Origin: Bimuria novae-zelandiae CBS 107.79 | Lineage: Eukaryota > Ascomycota > Dothideomycetes > Pleosporales > Didymosphaeriaceae | Assembly: GCA_010015655.1 (NCBI GenBank) | Contig: ML976673.1 | Location: forward strand, 526,895-590,894 | Direction of reading: 5' to 3' | DNA length: 64,000 bases | Shown: piece by piece, positions 10,863 to 21,822 of the stretch | Position numbering within the stretch: position 1 is the first letter of the stretch | Layout: every line of letters starts with the position of its first letter | Notes under the pieces: model-generated | The model's database searches: none | Told to the model about the DNA's origin: nothing | The model's input: the letters and a program-made list of their open reading frames with translations, nothing else | Translations under genes and position numbers: made by a program

Positions 10863-11761
10863 TGTCGTTCGTGGACGGGAGTCAGACGGAATCAATGTCC
10901 TTGTATGTCTTTTTGTTTCTTCTTTATAAGATGTTTGTGATTGCGAAACTGAGGTCGAGAGTGTGTTGCGTTGTGGTACTGTGCGCGGAGTTAGTCCGGC
11001 CTTATTGCCGACCACCCGACGACAGAGCGACAACTTTTCTTTCGCATTTCCACATCAGGTTGTCCTTTATCGTCATCAACGACCTTAACAGACCATGCGA
11101 CACATAGCGACTGAGAAACACAGCGACTGAGAAACAGGATGATCTCGCATCGGAGGCCAAACCATGGTCCTAAGAATTTTGGTTATTGTGACTCTGCCCA
11201 GACCGATGATTTGTGCACAAAATTTGTCCTCACTGTGCGGATGTACGTTCATTTGTCGAAATAGCGGTGCGAGCCAATAAGCCTCGAGGTAGTAGCGAAT
11301 TTCTACCTTGAACATGGATGTAACTGTACTGAATGAATTCCCAACTCCGCTACAAGTCATGATGGACTGGGGTATCTATATTGGAAGTGAAACCGAAACG
11401 AGGTGGTAGGAGTGGAAACAACGCCCTTGCACAGTGCCCTAAACGCCATGCTCAGATTATGAACATAACCATGCCTCAACAGAAGACATGTGGATAAATT
11501 TGATACTTCACCAGGTAATGGTACAGTATAGGAAAGTCCGGTTGGCCATCAAGGTTTCGGCCATCGTATGCAATGCCCGCCTGTTATGATATCGATCAAG
11601 GAAGGGGTAAGATAGAGGGAACGGTTTCCATCCGGGCGCGTATTGATAGAACCGACCGCTCACGTTGACTCCAGTGACCCGAGGTCTGGCGCATCGAAGC
11701 GATGCTACGCGGCATCACGAGGAGACCGACAATGGCACTTGGATTTCAATCGAGGAGAGCT
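10863..11761. other. intergenic stretch
   Basis: About 900 bp with no supported gene. It should hold the EthD promoter and the 3' region of the RRM gene. The imperfect repeat AGCGACTGAGAAACA occurs twice in tandem near 11107-11136. Confidence 0.5.
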
Positions 11762-13323
11762 TTAAGCTACGGCAGCGTCGGCCCATTGGCTGCTCACACC
11801 GATACCATTCGTCATGTAGGAGCCCTCTTCTGACTCGGACTCCAATTCGGATTCAGTGTCGAGAAGGGTGTAGCGATTGGTCATAGGCATCGGCTTGATC
11901 GAAACATCTGGGGCAGAGACGTTGGTCTTTGCCATTGGTCGTGGAAGAGGTGCGGCGCACTCATCGGGATACCTGCGAGGTGAGCTTATTATCATGGAAG
12001 GGAACGTGAAGACTCACCAGTCGATGCGCAATCCTTTGTACGCAGTCCGCGACATCATACACGTCCTAGCAAACAAGGCGTTGTGGATAGAGTTGGTGGA
12101 AATGTAAGCGTCACCGCCTCTGAAGAAGATGTCTACAACCTCCAAGGCGGGAGAGGGTTAGCTAAGCGTCGCACACATCTCATAACTCGGCTGAACTTAC
12201 GACAAGATTGTGGATATGATCAAGATGATCGCGAATCTGATCTGCCGTGAATTTTCCAACCGCTCCACGTACGACGAGGTTACGGCTAGCCCCGTTGGCG
12301 ATCTTGTTTGCAACGTGTGGGGGCACGTGGAACTGACGATCATTCCAACGGAATTCCAACCGCTTTGTGTGCAGATAGATGTCGTTGCGCTTTGCATAGG
12401 CCAAGAATTCAGCTTTGGAGATGTGTTAGCCGCAAGACATGCGAGGATACGCAGCGAGAGGATGGATTATCTATGAACGTACCTGCTCCTTCAACGAATG
12501 AGACGGTGGCTGAACGATCGTTGCGCAGAAAGATATCCAATAGCCTTCCACCCCGCACGACACAAGCCAAGTCCTTGTGTGCAGTCCGATCTGAGAGATT
12601 TGTGATGAGAACCGTCCGTTGGTCATGGACTGGGACCCGGTGTATCGGCTCGTGTAGCTCCTCCTCCTCCTCCTTGTCCAAAGTATCGAACGGATCATGC
12701 TGACCATAGCTGTACACTCGTTGCGGTCTGGAGTGCCTTCGCGGCTCAACGAGACCTTCACCCACTGTGGTGTTGTCCGAGGTGGGGGAAGAGTGTTCGG
12801 TATGAGGGCGGCTCATGATTACAGGTACCGCATTAGGTCGAACGAACGTCTCCTCCCAGGAGCTGGACTGGGTCGCGTACGTCTTCGGCTCATCGTGAGC
12901 GGCACCTTCGCCAGCGAGAAGTGTGTCCAGGGTCTCAGTCGTCAGTCCGCCACGAAACAGTGCGCTCTTAAGTAGATCTGCCTGAGGTTAGATGTGTATG
13001 AGATGAAATTGTAGCGTCAAGAGAACACGCACTATACTCACGCACAGCCTGGAGCAAGTAGTCATGCTCGGCCTTGGAGATGGTCACATTGTTGGACAAG
13101 CTTGGGGTAGTGTCGAATTGCTGGCCAGAAGTATGCTGTGGACTGGATGAGTACACACCACTGCACCATAAATGTACATTCAAGGCGACTCACGAATTCA
13201 GCTCTGGAGGTAATTAGTTATTGGTAAACAGAAATTATGGAGTTATGGCGCAGCACGATGCCGCGGAACATACCGTCGTAGCAAAGCATCAAAATAGGAT
13301 TTGCCTATGGTCACAGTCGACAT
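11762..13323 (-). CDS. RNA-binding protein with two RRMs (negative-regulator-of-differentiation-like), 397 aa
   Basis: Seven exons: 13323-13274, 13203-13194, 13135-13042, 12977-12483, 12412-12201, 12139-12018 and 11972-11762. Total 1,194 nt, all phases consistent. It starts MSTVTIGKSYFDALLRR, followed by HTSGQQF and VTISKAEHDYLLQAV, an N-terminal pair of repeats typical of a fungal RRM family. RRM1 (about residues 160-245) has RTVLITNLSDRTAHKDL and RNDRSATVSFVEGAAEF. RRM2 (about 255-340) has SRNLVVRGAVGKFTADQIRD and ends LRIDWYPDECAAPLP. The acidic tail ends WADAAVA. Expected to bind mRNA; relatives are described as negative regulators of differentiation. Exon 2 is only 10 nt. It is divergent from the BCS1-type gene across about 500 bp. 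Confidence 0.88.
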
Positions 13324-13827
13324 GGCGAGAGGAGAGCGCGCTCAGGCCCACGGGTGCCTTTGCGGGGTGCAAATAAGGGTGCAGATAGTAGTGAGGGCTT
13401 GCAGGGAGGATGGTTCCAACCGTGGACTGTTTTATCTTACTCGTATCTGGACGGAGTGGCCCAAGCTTCATCACTGCATCGCGCTTTCCACATGCATATT
13501 CCAGCCCACTGGAGCGCGCTAAACAAACTCGCTCCTTCCCCAGATCTTCGCCAGAGAACAGCAGTTGCCGCTGTTCCTGCAGCTATCACCAACCTGCATG
13601 CCGTGCCACGGCTAAGGGTTCATCATGGCGACGTCTGCTTATGACGAGAGAATCATTCTAACATGCATCTACCGTCGTCAAGCGAGCCTTCTCTGTGGCG
13701 CGGATGGGAGTGTCTCGGTGTGACGGCTGCTGCACACCCTTGGCTATTCTGCCCTATCGAGCTAGCTTAGCGCGCGCATCGCGTGGGCGTGATGAAGCGA
13801 GGCGATTGCTCACACTTTTGCGGCGTC
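13324..13827. promoter_or_regulatory. bidirectional promoter region
   Basis: 504 bp between the starts of the divergent RRM gene (minus) and BCS1-type gene (plus). Frames inside have no known motif. Assigned as promoter from position only. Confidence 0.4.
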
Positions 13828-15368
13828 ATGGTGCCTCTCCCCATGGACTCTTCCACCCCCAATCCCATCCCGCCCGGCCCGTCACAGCAGCAGCAGCAGC
13901 TCGCAAAGCATGCGCGCGGCGAGGGTGGCGATGACTTCAGCTCCTACTTCGGCCAGTTGACTGGCAACCCTTTCTTCACTGCCGTACGCCCGCTCCCGGC
14001 TGCGCTTGACGGGACCTGAACTCACAACCGCCACAGGGTTTTGGTCTCGCGGCGCTTGCGACCGCGGCGCGTATTGCGCAGCAAGGTCTCAAGCAGGGCG
14101 CGTCAATGCTGCGCCGTCGCATGCTTGTCGACATCGAAATAACACGCCATGACCACGCATACCCGTGGCTGCTGCTCTGGATGACCAACTTCCACCGGAC
14201 GCAGCTCGCCGGGGCCCAACAAGGCACGCAGAACGGATTACTCTCGTCGGTGATCCAGCGCTTGAACCCGCGCCTCCACCACCTACAGGTCGCAACAATG
14301 CAGTCCAAGACAGGCCCAGCAAACGCTGCGCATTTCTCCTTCGTTCCTGGGCCTGGCAAGCACGTCCTCCGTTATGGTAGCTCGTTCATCCTCGTGGACA
14401 GACAGCGAGAAAAGGCATTCGACATGCAGACGGGCACCCCGTTCGAGACCATCACGATGACGACGCTGTATTCCCAACGCAATGTGTTCGAGCAGATTTT
14501 CGCCGAAGCGCACAATATGCACCAACAGATGCAAGAAGGAAAGACGGTCATATACAATGCGATGGGTCCTGAATGGCAACCGTTTGGGGATCCAAAGCGA
14601 AAGCGCCCTTTGGATTCGGTCATACTGGAGCGCGGTGTCAAGGAGAAGATTGTGCAAGACGTCCAAGCCTTCATCGCGGCACGCACTTGGTACCTGGACC
14701 GTGGCATACCTTACAGGAGAGGATATCTGTTGTACGGTCCGCCAGGAACGGGCAAGAGCTCCTTCATCCAGGCTTTGGCCGGCCATTTAGACTTTAACAT
14801 TGCCATACTTAATGTCAGCCAGCGCGGTCTGACCGACGATCGACTGAGCCACCTTCTGGGCAAGGTCCCGCCGCGCACCATCGTACTGCTCGAAGACGTG
14901 GATGTGGCTTTTGCGAACCGCAGGAAGGCAGAGGCGGACGGGTATTCAGGCGCTACCGTGACCTTTTCGGGACTACTAAATGCGCTTGATGGAGTGGCTA
15001 GCGGTGAAGAGCGCATCGTGTTCTTGACGACTAACTTCGTGGATAGGCTCGATGAGGCGCTCATCCGTCCTGGTCGCGTAGACATGACTGTACGGCTTGG
15101 TGATGCGACAGAATACCAGATTGAGCAGCTGTGGGATCGCTTCTACGCCGAATTCGACCCAGAGGGGACGGGTAGAAAGCGTTTCTTGGCCAAGGTCACA
15201 CAGCTGCGCCTGACGAACTCAGTGAGCACGGCGGCGCTACAAGGACTGTTCCTGTACAATAAAGACGACCCCGAAGGCGCCATTAGTATGGTGGAGGGCC
15301 TCACCGCCGGTCACAGTCGACATGACGAAAAGCGCGTGGAGCTACCGGGACACGTCGATGTAAGATAG
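13828..15368 (+). CDS. BCS1: BCS1-type mitochondrial AAA ATPase, 495 aa
   Basis: Two exons: 13828-13983 and 14037-15368 (53-bp intron). BCS1 translocates the folded Rieske protein across the inner mitochondrial membrane for complex III assembly. The BCS1 N-domain appears as NPFFTA|GFGLAALATAARIA, the transmembrane/presequence-like helix, then MLRRRMLVDIEITRHD and YPWLLLWM. The AAA module follows: Walker A GPPGTGKSS (about 258), Walker B TIVLLEDVDVAF, sensor TTNFVDRLDEALIRPGRVD. The alternative start MDSSTPNP at 13843 would remove five residues. Length is slightly above yeast Bcs1 (456). Fungi have several BCS1-like paralogues of less certain function, so orthology is probable rather than proven. 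No lesion seen. Confidence 0.85.
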
Positions 15369-15663
15369 AGCGGGCACCCGCTAGTGCGTGGCACCGCGCT
15401 GTAGACTGTTGTACAAAACATGTAATGCAACCGGAGAAGTTACTCATCGTGAAGGATCCCCAATGCAAGGAACTTGATGGCGTGCAGCGCTGGCGTGATG
15501 GCATGCAGGCCCAACCAGTCAACGTACCGTAGCCGCGCAGACGTGCGCAGACGTGCCGCGGATCTAGCCGTTATCGCAAGATCTGATAAATCACACGGCC
15601 ATCAGACCCCATGCTGCTAACCCGATCAATCCCCTTACACGCGCCCGTTCCGCCTGTATTTTT
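15369..15663. other. intergenic stretch
   Basis: 295 bp between the tandem BCS1-type and OPT genes. It presumably holds the terminator of the first and promoter of the second. No gene. Confidence 0.4.
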
Positions 15664-18600
15664 TTGCGTATAATGGAGGCGGACACCCGCTTCGCGCGGC
15701 GGGAGGCCGAGTCCGTTTCCACTGCCAGGCCAAGCTCGTTTGACCACGAAACAAGGGCGCCGGCTGAGCCCGCGCAGACAGGCAGCTACGAACTTCAACC
15801 CCTTCCCGATAAAGCAGCCAACACTGCCCCTGCCGGCTTCAGCCCCCATGACGACAAGACAGTCACTTCAGAACGATTTGAACTTCCCCCTGTCACCGAC
15901 GATACCACCATGTCGCGTACGCCGCTGCTGGTCCGCTCGTCTCCGGCCCAGGGCACTGGCTCCTATGGCGGTCTGCCGGTCCTATCGGTCAGCTCCAGCC
16001 CGGACGACTCAGACGATCATGTGACCAACTTTCTGCGACGAGGCAAGAGAAAGGGGAAAAGCAAGCTTCGAAACAGCGAACCTTACGACCGCAGGGCCAA
16101 TAGAGGGTCCGGCAACGATGGTTCGACCCAGAGCGAACCAATTTTTGCAGCGTCTGCGCGACGGCGCGCCAGTAGAGACACAGACAGCAACACGCCTCTC
16201 GACGAAGCGCTTGCAGGTCAGAACGAATCCCTGCTGGAAACACGATTCAACGCAGGTGGGCTGCCAGCGTCTGGTATCGCTGCGCCGCGTATTTTTGAAA
16301 GCCTGCAATCATCGTCGACGAGCAGCGTCCTGGAAGAATCAGAGGATGATGATTCCTCCGATGGGCTGCATGACAGTAAAGCCAACGGCCACACCGCTTC
16401 CGACAACTCGCCGTACGCTCAAGTGCGCGCCGCGGTAGGCGACAGCGACGATTTTACATTATCCATCAATACACCCCGCATGTGGATCTTGTCCATGTTT
16501 TTTGCGATATTAGGATCTTCTACAAATCTTTTCTTTTCTCTGAGATACCCCAGCGTCAGCATCACGCCTGTAATTGCTCTTTTACTCGTTCATCCTCTTG
16601 GCCTATTGTGGGATCAAATATTCAAGCGTTCATACGACCCTGAGGAATCGTTCGAAAATGGTGTTCTCGTATCAAGAGGCAATTCTCGACCTGGCTCGAT
16701 GCACAGCGCTCGTGTGCTCCGTTCCTCGCTTCCCTGGAAGACTCGCTGTCGGCTTTGGCTGGCGCAAGGTCGGTGGAATTTGAAGGAACATTGCTGCGTA
16801 TACATAAGCAGCAATGTGTCTTTTGGTTTCGCGTTTGCTACAGACGTCAGTATTCCTGTACGACTGAAGTCAAGCTGGGCATGCGCTAATTTAGCCTAGG
16901 TTATTGTTGAGCAAACCAAGTTCTACAACCAAGATCTCGGTATCGTGTACCAGGTCTTGCTCACGCTGTCCACACAGATTTTGGGGTATGCCCTTGCTGG
17001 TCTTACCAGGCAGTACCTTGTACGACCGAGCGGCATGATATGGCCTGGCACACTCGTCCCGGCCACGATGTTTACGGCATTGCACAAAGACGAAAACAAA
17101 CCAGCGAATGGTTGGACCATCTCACCGTCCAAGTTTTTCGTGCGAGTCCTCATTGGCGCTGTCGCATTCTACTTTCTGCCCGGCCTACTTTTCCCCGCCT
17201 TGAGTTACTTCAGCGTTATCACATGGTTTGCACCAAAAAATGTCATTGTTGCGAATTTAGTGAGTTTTCCTGTCCCACAAAGACCCGAGCACTGACTTTA
17301 TTAGTTCGGCATTTCCTCCGGACTTGGCCTATTCCCTGTGACATTCGACTGGGCGCAGATAGCATACATTGGATCTCCGCTTATCGTACCATTTTGGGCA
17401 GCGCTCAACATTGTCGGTGGCCTCGTCGTAGTCATGTGGATCCTTGCTCCGATAATGTGTACGTCTGCTCGTTCTGCAGAGTAATATGTTGTGCTAACAT
17501 ATGGGTCTAGACTACATGAACGTTATGTATTCCTCATACATGCCGATCCTATCAACTATCGTATTCGATAATCGCGGCAAGCCGTACGACGTCAGCAAAA
17601 TTCTCACCGATAATTTCCTCTTTGACAAAGAGGCATACGAAAACTACAGCCGTGTCTTCCTTCCTATCACCTACGTCCTGAGCTATGCGCTACAATTTGC
17701 TGCGCTCACTGCTTTAGTCACGCATACGGCTGTGTGGCACGGAAGAGACATTGTGAAGCAATGGAAGCATTCGTGGGCGGAAATCCGAGGAAGATCCACC
17801 GCCGCTTACGAACCTTTGCAGGATGGTCTTGCAGAGAATGGTCGCGCTACCTCGGTGAGGGCTCATAGGCTGAGCACCTCGTCTGAGCCAGAACTAGAAA
17901 ATCTACTCACCGCCGAAGACGTCCATAATCGATTGATGCGGAGATACGACGATGTCCCGATCTTCTGGTACCTCTTAACAGGAGTCAGTATGAGCGCCAT
18001 TGGAATGTTTGTCGTCGAGTACTACCCTATTCATCTGCCCTGGTACGGTCTTCTGCTTGCTCTCGGCATTGCGGCCTTACTCTTCGTTCCAATTGGTATC
18101 ATCATGGCCATCACGAACCAGCAAAGCAGTCTCTACCTCATTTGCCAACTCATCTGTGGCGTCGTCTTCCCAGGCCGCCCGGTCGCCAATATGGTATTCA
18201 CAACATACGGCTACATCACTTCCACCCAAGGACTTAAGTTCTCCTCGGACCTGAAGTTGGGCCACTACATGAAGATCCCACCCAAAATCCTGTTCAAGCT
18301 CCAGCTCTCTGCGACGGTCATCTCGAGCCTGACGCAGATCGGCGTGCTCAACTGGATGCTCGCTTTCATCCCGGGCATCTGCACCTCGGATGCAATTAAC
18401 GGCTTCACCTGCCCTATCGCACGCGTACACTTCAACGGCAGCATTCTGTGGGGTGTCGTCGGACCCAAGCAATTCTTCGGCCCCGGCGCCCTGTACCGTC
18501 CGCTCGTCTGGGCATTCTTGCTCGGCGCCATCGCGCCTATCTTGCTCTGGCTGCCTGCGCGTCACAATCGCAAGTCTATCCTGCGCCGCATCAGCTTCCC

Positions 18601-18978
18601 CGTAGTCTTCGGTTCGCTGTCATGGATCCCTCCAGCGACTGGCTTGAACTTTAGCGTCTGGGCAATAGTGTGCTACCTGTTCAACTACCAGATCAGAAAC
18701 AGGAAAAAGGACTGGTGGAATAAGTACAACATGACGCTGAGCGCGGGGCTCGACTCGGGCCTCGCGGTGGGTGTGGTGGTCATCTTTTTCGTGTTTGTGT
18801 TTCCCGGGTGGATGGACGGGTTCAAGTGGTGGGGCACCGAGGTGTATAAGCAGGTGAGTCCCTCATATCCCCCTCCACGCATGTAGGAATATGCTAACAG
18901 CATTAGGGCTGCGATTGGCAAGCTTGCTCGTGGAAAACGGTCAAGGATGACCAACAGTTTGGGCCGCCCAAGTGGTGA
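15664..18978 (+). CDS. oligopeptide transporter (OPT family), 1,036 aa
   Basis: Five exons: 15664-16845, 16900-17259, 17305-17458, 17511-18853 and 18907-18978, joined in frame. A proton-coupled importer of small peptides (or metal-peptide complexes) in the plasma or vacuolar membrane. The first ~275 residues are a Ser/Asp-rich cytosolic tail. Then come about 14-16 hydrophobic spans starting TPRMWILSMFFAILGSS. OPT signatures: FDWAQIAYIGSPLIVPFWAA (exon 3), the KIPPR-like LGHYMKIPPKILFKLQ, and FNYQIRNRKKDWWNKYNMTL near the end. The C-terminus GCDWQACSWKTV is family-typical. A second ATG at 15673 (MEADTRF) is an equally good start. Substrate cannot be told. Intact. Confidence 0.9.
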
Positions 18979-19978
18979 TTTGGTAGCTCGCGCGTTTTGT
19001 GGTTTAGCGGCATGATGTTAAGATTGCGGGATACCTGGGCTTTTGCTTGACTTTAGATGCATGAGCATAGCGTGCATGCGTTGCATGGCATGGTAGAGGC
19101 GTTTGAGGCTTGTATGTTTTTATGCGAAAATGATACTGAGCAGGAATATAGATGTCTGCATACTTTTCTTGCGCTTTTAAGGCGAGGCGAATGTGCATTG
19201 TGTATTTACGCAATTGGGTTGCCTCACTGCGTTATCGTTTTCCGGCAAGGAAGTCTAGGCGCGCTCCTTTTCTTATCATTGAAATGATGGATCGCAGGAT
19301 CTAAGGCCACGCGTTTTTCGCGAGGTTACACAGTGGGCCGTGGGGTGCAGTACGTGCGGGGGCCTTGTAGTAGGTGCGGCTTGGTGCTGCTATCTTACTA
19401 CGCGGACTCGTATGGAAGTGAGAATGTGCGATGGAACGGATAGGGATTTGTAGGGGAGATAGCATGTTTAGCGCATTTAGTGCAAAATGCTAGTGGGCAT
19501 GGATATTGCTTATACTGAGAGGAAATTACTTGCACTGAGAGCAAGAGGTCATAGTGGCGAGGAATTGGTATGAGAAGGTATGGGCATTGGCCAGGTTGAG
19601 AGAGAACCATAACGCTTAGTGGTAGAACAACGGCGCATCCGTACGAGTATGGTATGACAATTGTTTTTTTAGGAACCTCTACTGTCAAATAATCTATCAA
19701 ACTACAAGTGATTGATTAAGGCGACTTCCGCCCGTGGTAGGGGCCACTCATCAGAAGCGGAATTCCACATGGTTACCCGTAGTGTCCATGCGCAGCCAAA
19801 TAGTCGATGTCCACGTTGCCGTCCCTATCGTAACACCTTCGCTATCGCCCAACATCCGCTCCCTATACCCTCCGCCCACATCTCCGCTCTAGTACTATAT
19901 CTTATTTTGGTGCGCCCTTTTATTACTGTAATTATTATGTTACTCAGTTGCTGTGTGTCGCATGATCTATTTAGGTTG
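18979..19978. other. gene-free stretch
   Basis: 1 kb between the OPT gene end and the decayed LRR gene end. Frames here are short or antisense shadows with no motifs. Confidence 0.5.
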
Positions 19979-20795
19979 TTAAAGACCATAAAAGAGAAAC
20001 TCTTTATTGTAAGGGTTGTAGTCGTCGTCGTAGTGGCCTTCTGTGCTTATACCGAAGTCGTACACGCCCCCAGGATCGGAGTCAGACTGATCATACGGAT
20101 TGCCGTACTCCTCATCGACCTCCTCGTACGCGCAGTACCGCTCCAGCTCTGGATCTCTCAGCAGCCGCGACATGCTCTTCAACATCCTGTCCTGCTCTTT
20201 CTTCGAATTGCCTTCAAATGGATCCTTGTGCGGCCTGTACTCGGTGCCGGGGATGGGGGCCCACAACTGGTTAGGCTGTTGTGCTACGTCGTTGCGCTCT
20301 TCCACGATATGCTCTTCGCCACAGGAAATGAGAGACACGACTGAGGCATAAAACGAGCTGACGATCAGTTCAAGGTCCCTACGAGAGCGGGTAATCTCAG
20401 TGAGCTGCTCGGTCCCAGGAGGGAACTCGAAGTTGTGAATTTCAACGTAACGCAGCGCTGAGCGAAGCCCTTGATCCGTCCCTCTGCGCAGACGAGCGAT
20501 GGGATTTCTCTTGCCCTGAAGCAACTTAGCTCCGGCGCTTTTTTTGCGCGCTGATCATGACCTAGACTATGTTCGGGCAGTGCTCGATGATGTACCACAG
20601 TGGCTGTTTGGTTTTGCTGCAGTTAGAGAATCGGACGTGCTGTAGATTTGGGCAGGCTTTGAGAAGGCGAACAATGCCGCGGTCGGTGATTTCATTCTCA
20701 CTGTCAAATTTGCCCCTGGGGTCACCGCAGGCGAATGCGGTGAGATTGTTGCAGAGGGATTCTGGGGCCCGGACGATGGCGTCGAGGTGGACGCT

Positions 20796-20960
20796 CAGCA
20801 CTGCCAACGAATCGAACAGGATCCGAACACTGTGCTTGTTCGTTCGTTCGGCCCACATACAAATGTACGTACGTTCGAGACGGCTCGAACAGGAGCGTCT
20901 TCGAACAGTACAACGAACGTTCGGCCGAACGTTCGTATATATACAACTTTCCTAATTAGG
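20796..20960 (-). repeat. GTTCG-rich repeat, copy 1 (inverted relative to copy 2)
   Basis: About 165 bp dense in CGAAC/GTTCG words (for example GAACGTTCGGCCGAACGTTCG at 20921 onward). It runs from CAGCACTGCCAACGAATCG at its outer end to the palindrome CCTAATTAGG at its inner end. Copy 2 has the same two ends in the opposite orientation. It interrupts the LRR frame. It contains many CpG and shows no RIP. Confidence 0.6.
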
Positions 20961-21252
20961 AAGGAGGTTGGTGTTGTGGTCGAGAAACTGGCTGCCGTCC
21001 ACCAGCTGGATGTTTTGGCCGGCATCCTTCTTGACGACGTGGTTGAGGAGACGTTTGCCTTGCCAGAGGCGGGTCCATACAATAGGAAAACGAGCTCCGG
21101 ACGCTTTCAGCTCGCCGGGAAACTCATGCGTAAGAGCGACGGGCTCCACTTCAGATGGCGAGTCATCCAAGCTCTCGAAGCTCTCTGCCATCGCCATGAC
21201 AGCTGCCGTACGCGACCCGGCATGGTGATAGCTGTCAAATGCCAGCCGGGTT

Positions 21253-21288
21253 GACTGGGTCGACTGGGTCGACTGGGACGACTGCGAG
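21253..21288. repeat. short tandem repeat GACTGGGTC
   Basis: About three 9-10-bp units of GACTGGGTC(GA), encoding the SQSTQSTQST run at the N-terminus of the LRR protein remnant on the minus strand. Confidence 0.7.
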
Positions 21289-21460
21289 CGGGTAACAAAT
21301 TGATCCATAACAAGATACGCTCACGGCTGACGATGGGAAACAGTGGGAGGCACGTCGACGAGGAAAATCAGAGTTTTCTTCTCCTACCAGAACGTTGCAC
21401 AAGGCAATATACGACAACGCCACGCGTGGCACAAGGCCAGCAGAACAAGGTAATACTCCA

Positions 21461-21669
21461 CTAATTAGGACAGAATCCCGATACTAAATCGATCAAACGT
21501 AGTCCCGAACAACCGAACAACTAAATAACTGAACGTTTAGCTCTAATACTGCGTTCGTTCGAAGCTCTGTTCGACCCACCATGCCTGTTCGTTCGTTCGA
21601 TCCAAAACACCAGAAAACGCCGTTCGGATCGATTGTTCGGATCGAACGTTCTGTTCGTTGGCAGCGCTG
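21461..21669 (+). repeat. GTTCG-rich repeat, copy 2
   Basis: About 209 bp starting at CTAATTAGGA and ending TTCGTTGGCAGCGCTG, which is the reverse complement of the outer end of copy 1 with one change. The interior is rich in GTTCG and CGAAC (TGTTCGTTCGTTCGATCC near 21583) but only loosely alignable to copy 1. The outer ends CAGCRCTGCCAACGAA resemble hAT-type termini. Confidence 0.55.
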
Positions 21670-21822
21670 AACAACCTGGTTAGGTTAAGGGCATGTTGAG
21701 CCCCCACTGTCACTCCACCCGCCTTGTCCACTTAAACTACAAGTTTACGATCCAGTTTCAAAATCCTGATATATCAGGTGAACGCGACATATTGTCATTC
21801 TGGACCACAAACCATCAAGCGA

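Larger units (their letters stand above)
19979..21308 (-). pseudogene. LRR (AMN1/F-box-like) protein gene, disrupted
   Basis: Three pieces read on the minus strand. Piece 1 (21308-20952) starts MDQFVTRSQSSQSTQ and ends in LVDGSQFLDHNTNL. Piece 2 (from about 20797 to 20562) continues LSVHLDAIVRAPESLCNNL and has the leucine-rich repeat ITDRGIVRLLKACPNLQHVR typical of AMN1/F-box-LRR proteins. Piece 3 (20524-19979) has FPPGTEQLTEITRSRRDLEL and an acidic Asp/Tyr-rich tail. Pieces 1 and 2 are split by GTTCG-rich repeat DNA (20796-20960). Pieces 2 and 3 are out of frame by two small shifts near 20560. No intron explains these breaks. Probably a substrate-adaptor-like protein once; now a pseudogene. 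Confidence 0.6.

Noticed and set aside
19712..20344. 210-codon hydrophobic plus-strand frame
   Set aside because: Largely antisense to the acidic C-terminal part of the LRR gene, whose minus-strand frame has better coding character.
20796..21669. Single hAT-like element with both ends present
   Set aside because: No 8-bp duplication: the flanks are TGGACGCT and AACAACCT. The LRR frame also appears to cross the left boundary. Kept as an inverted repeat pair instead.
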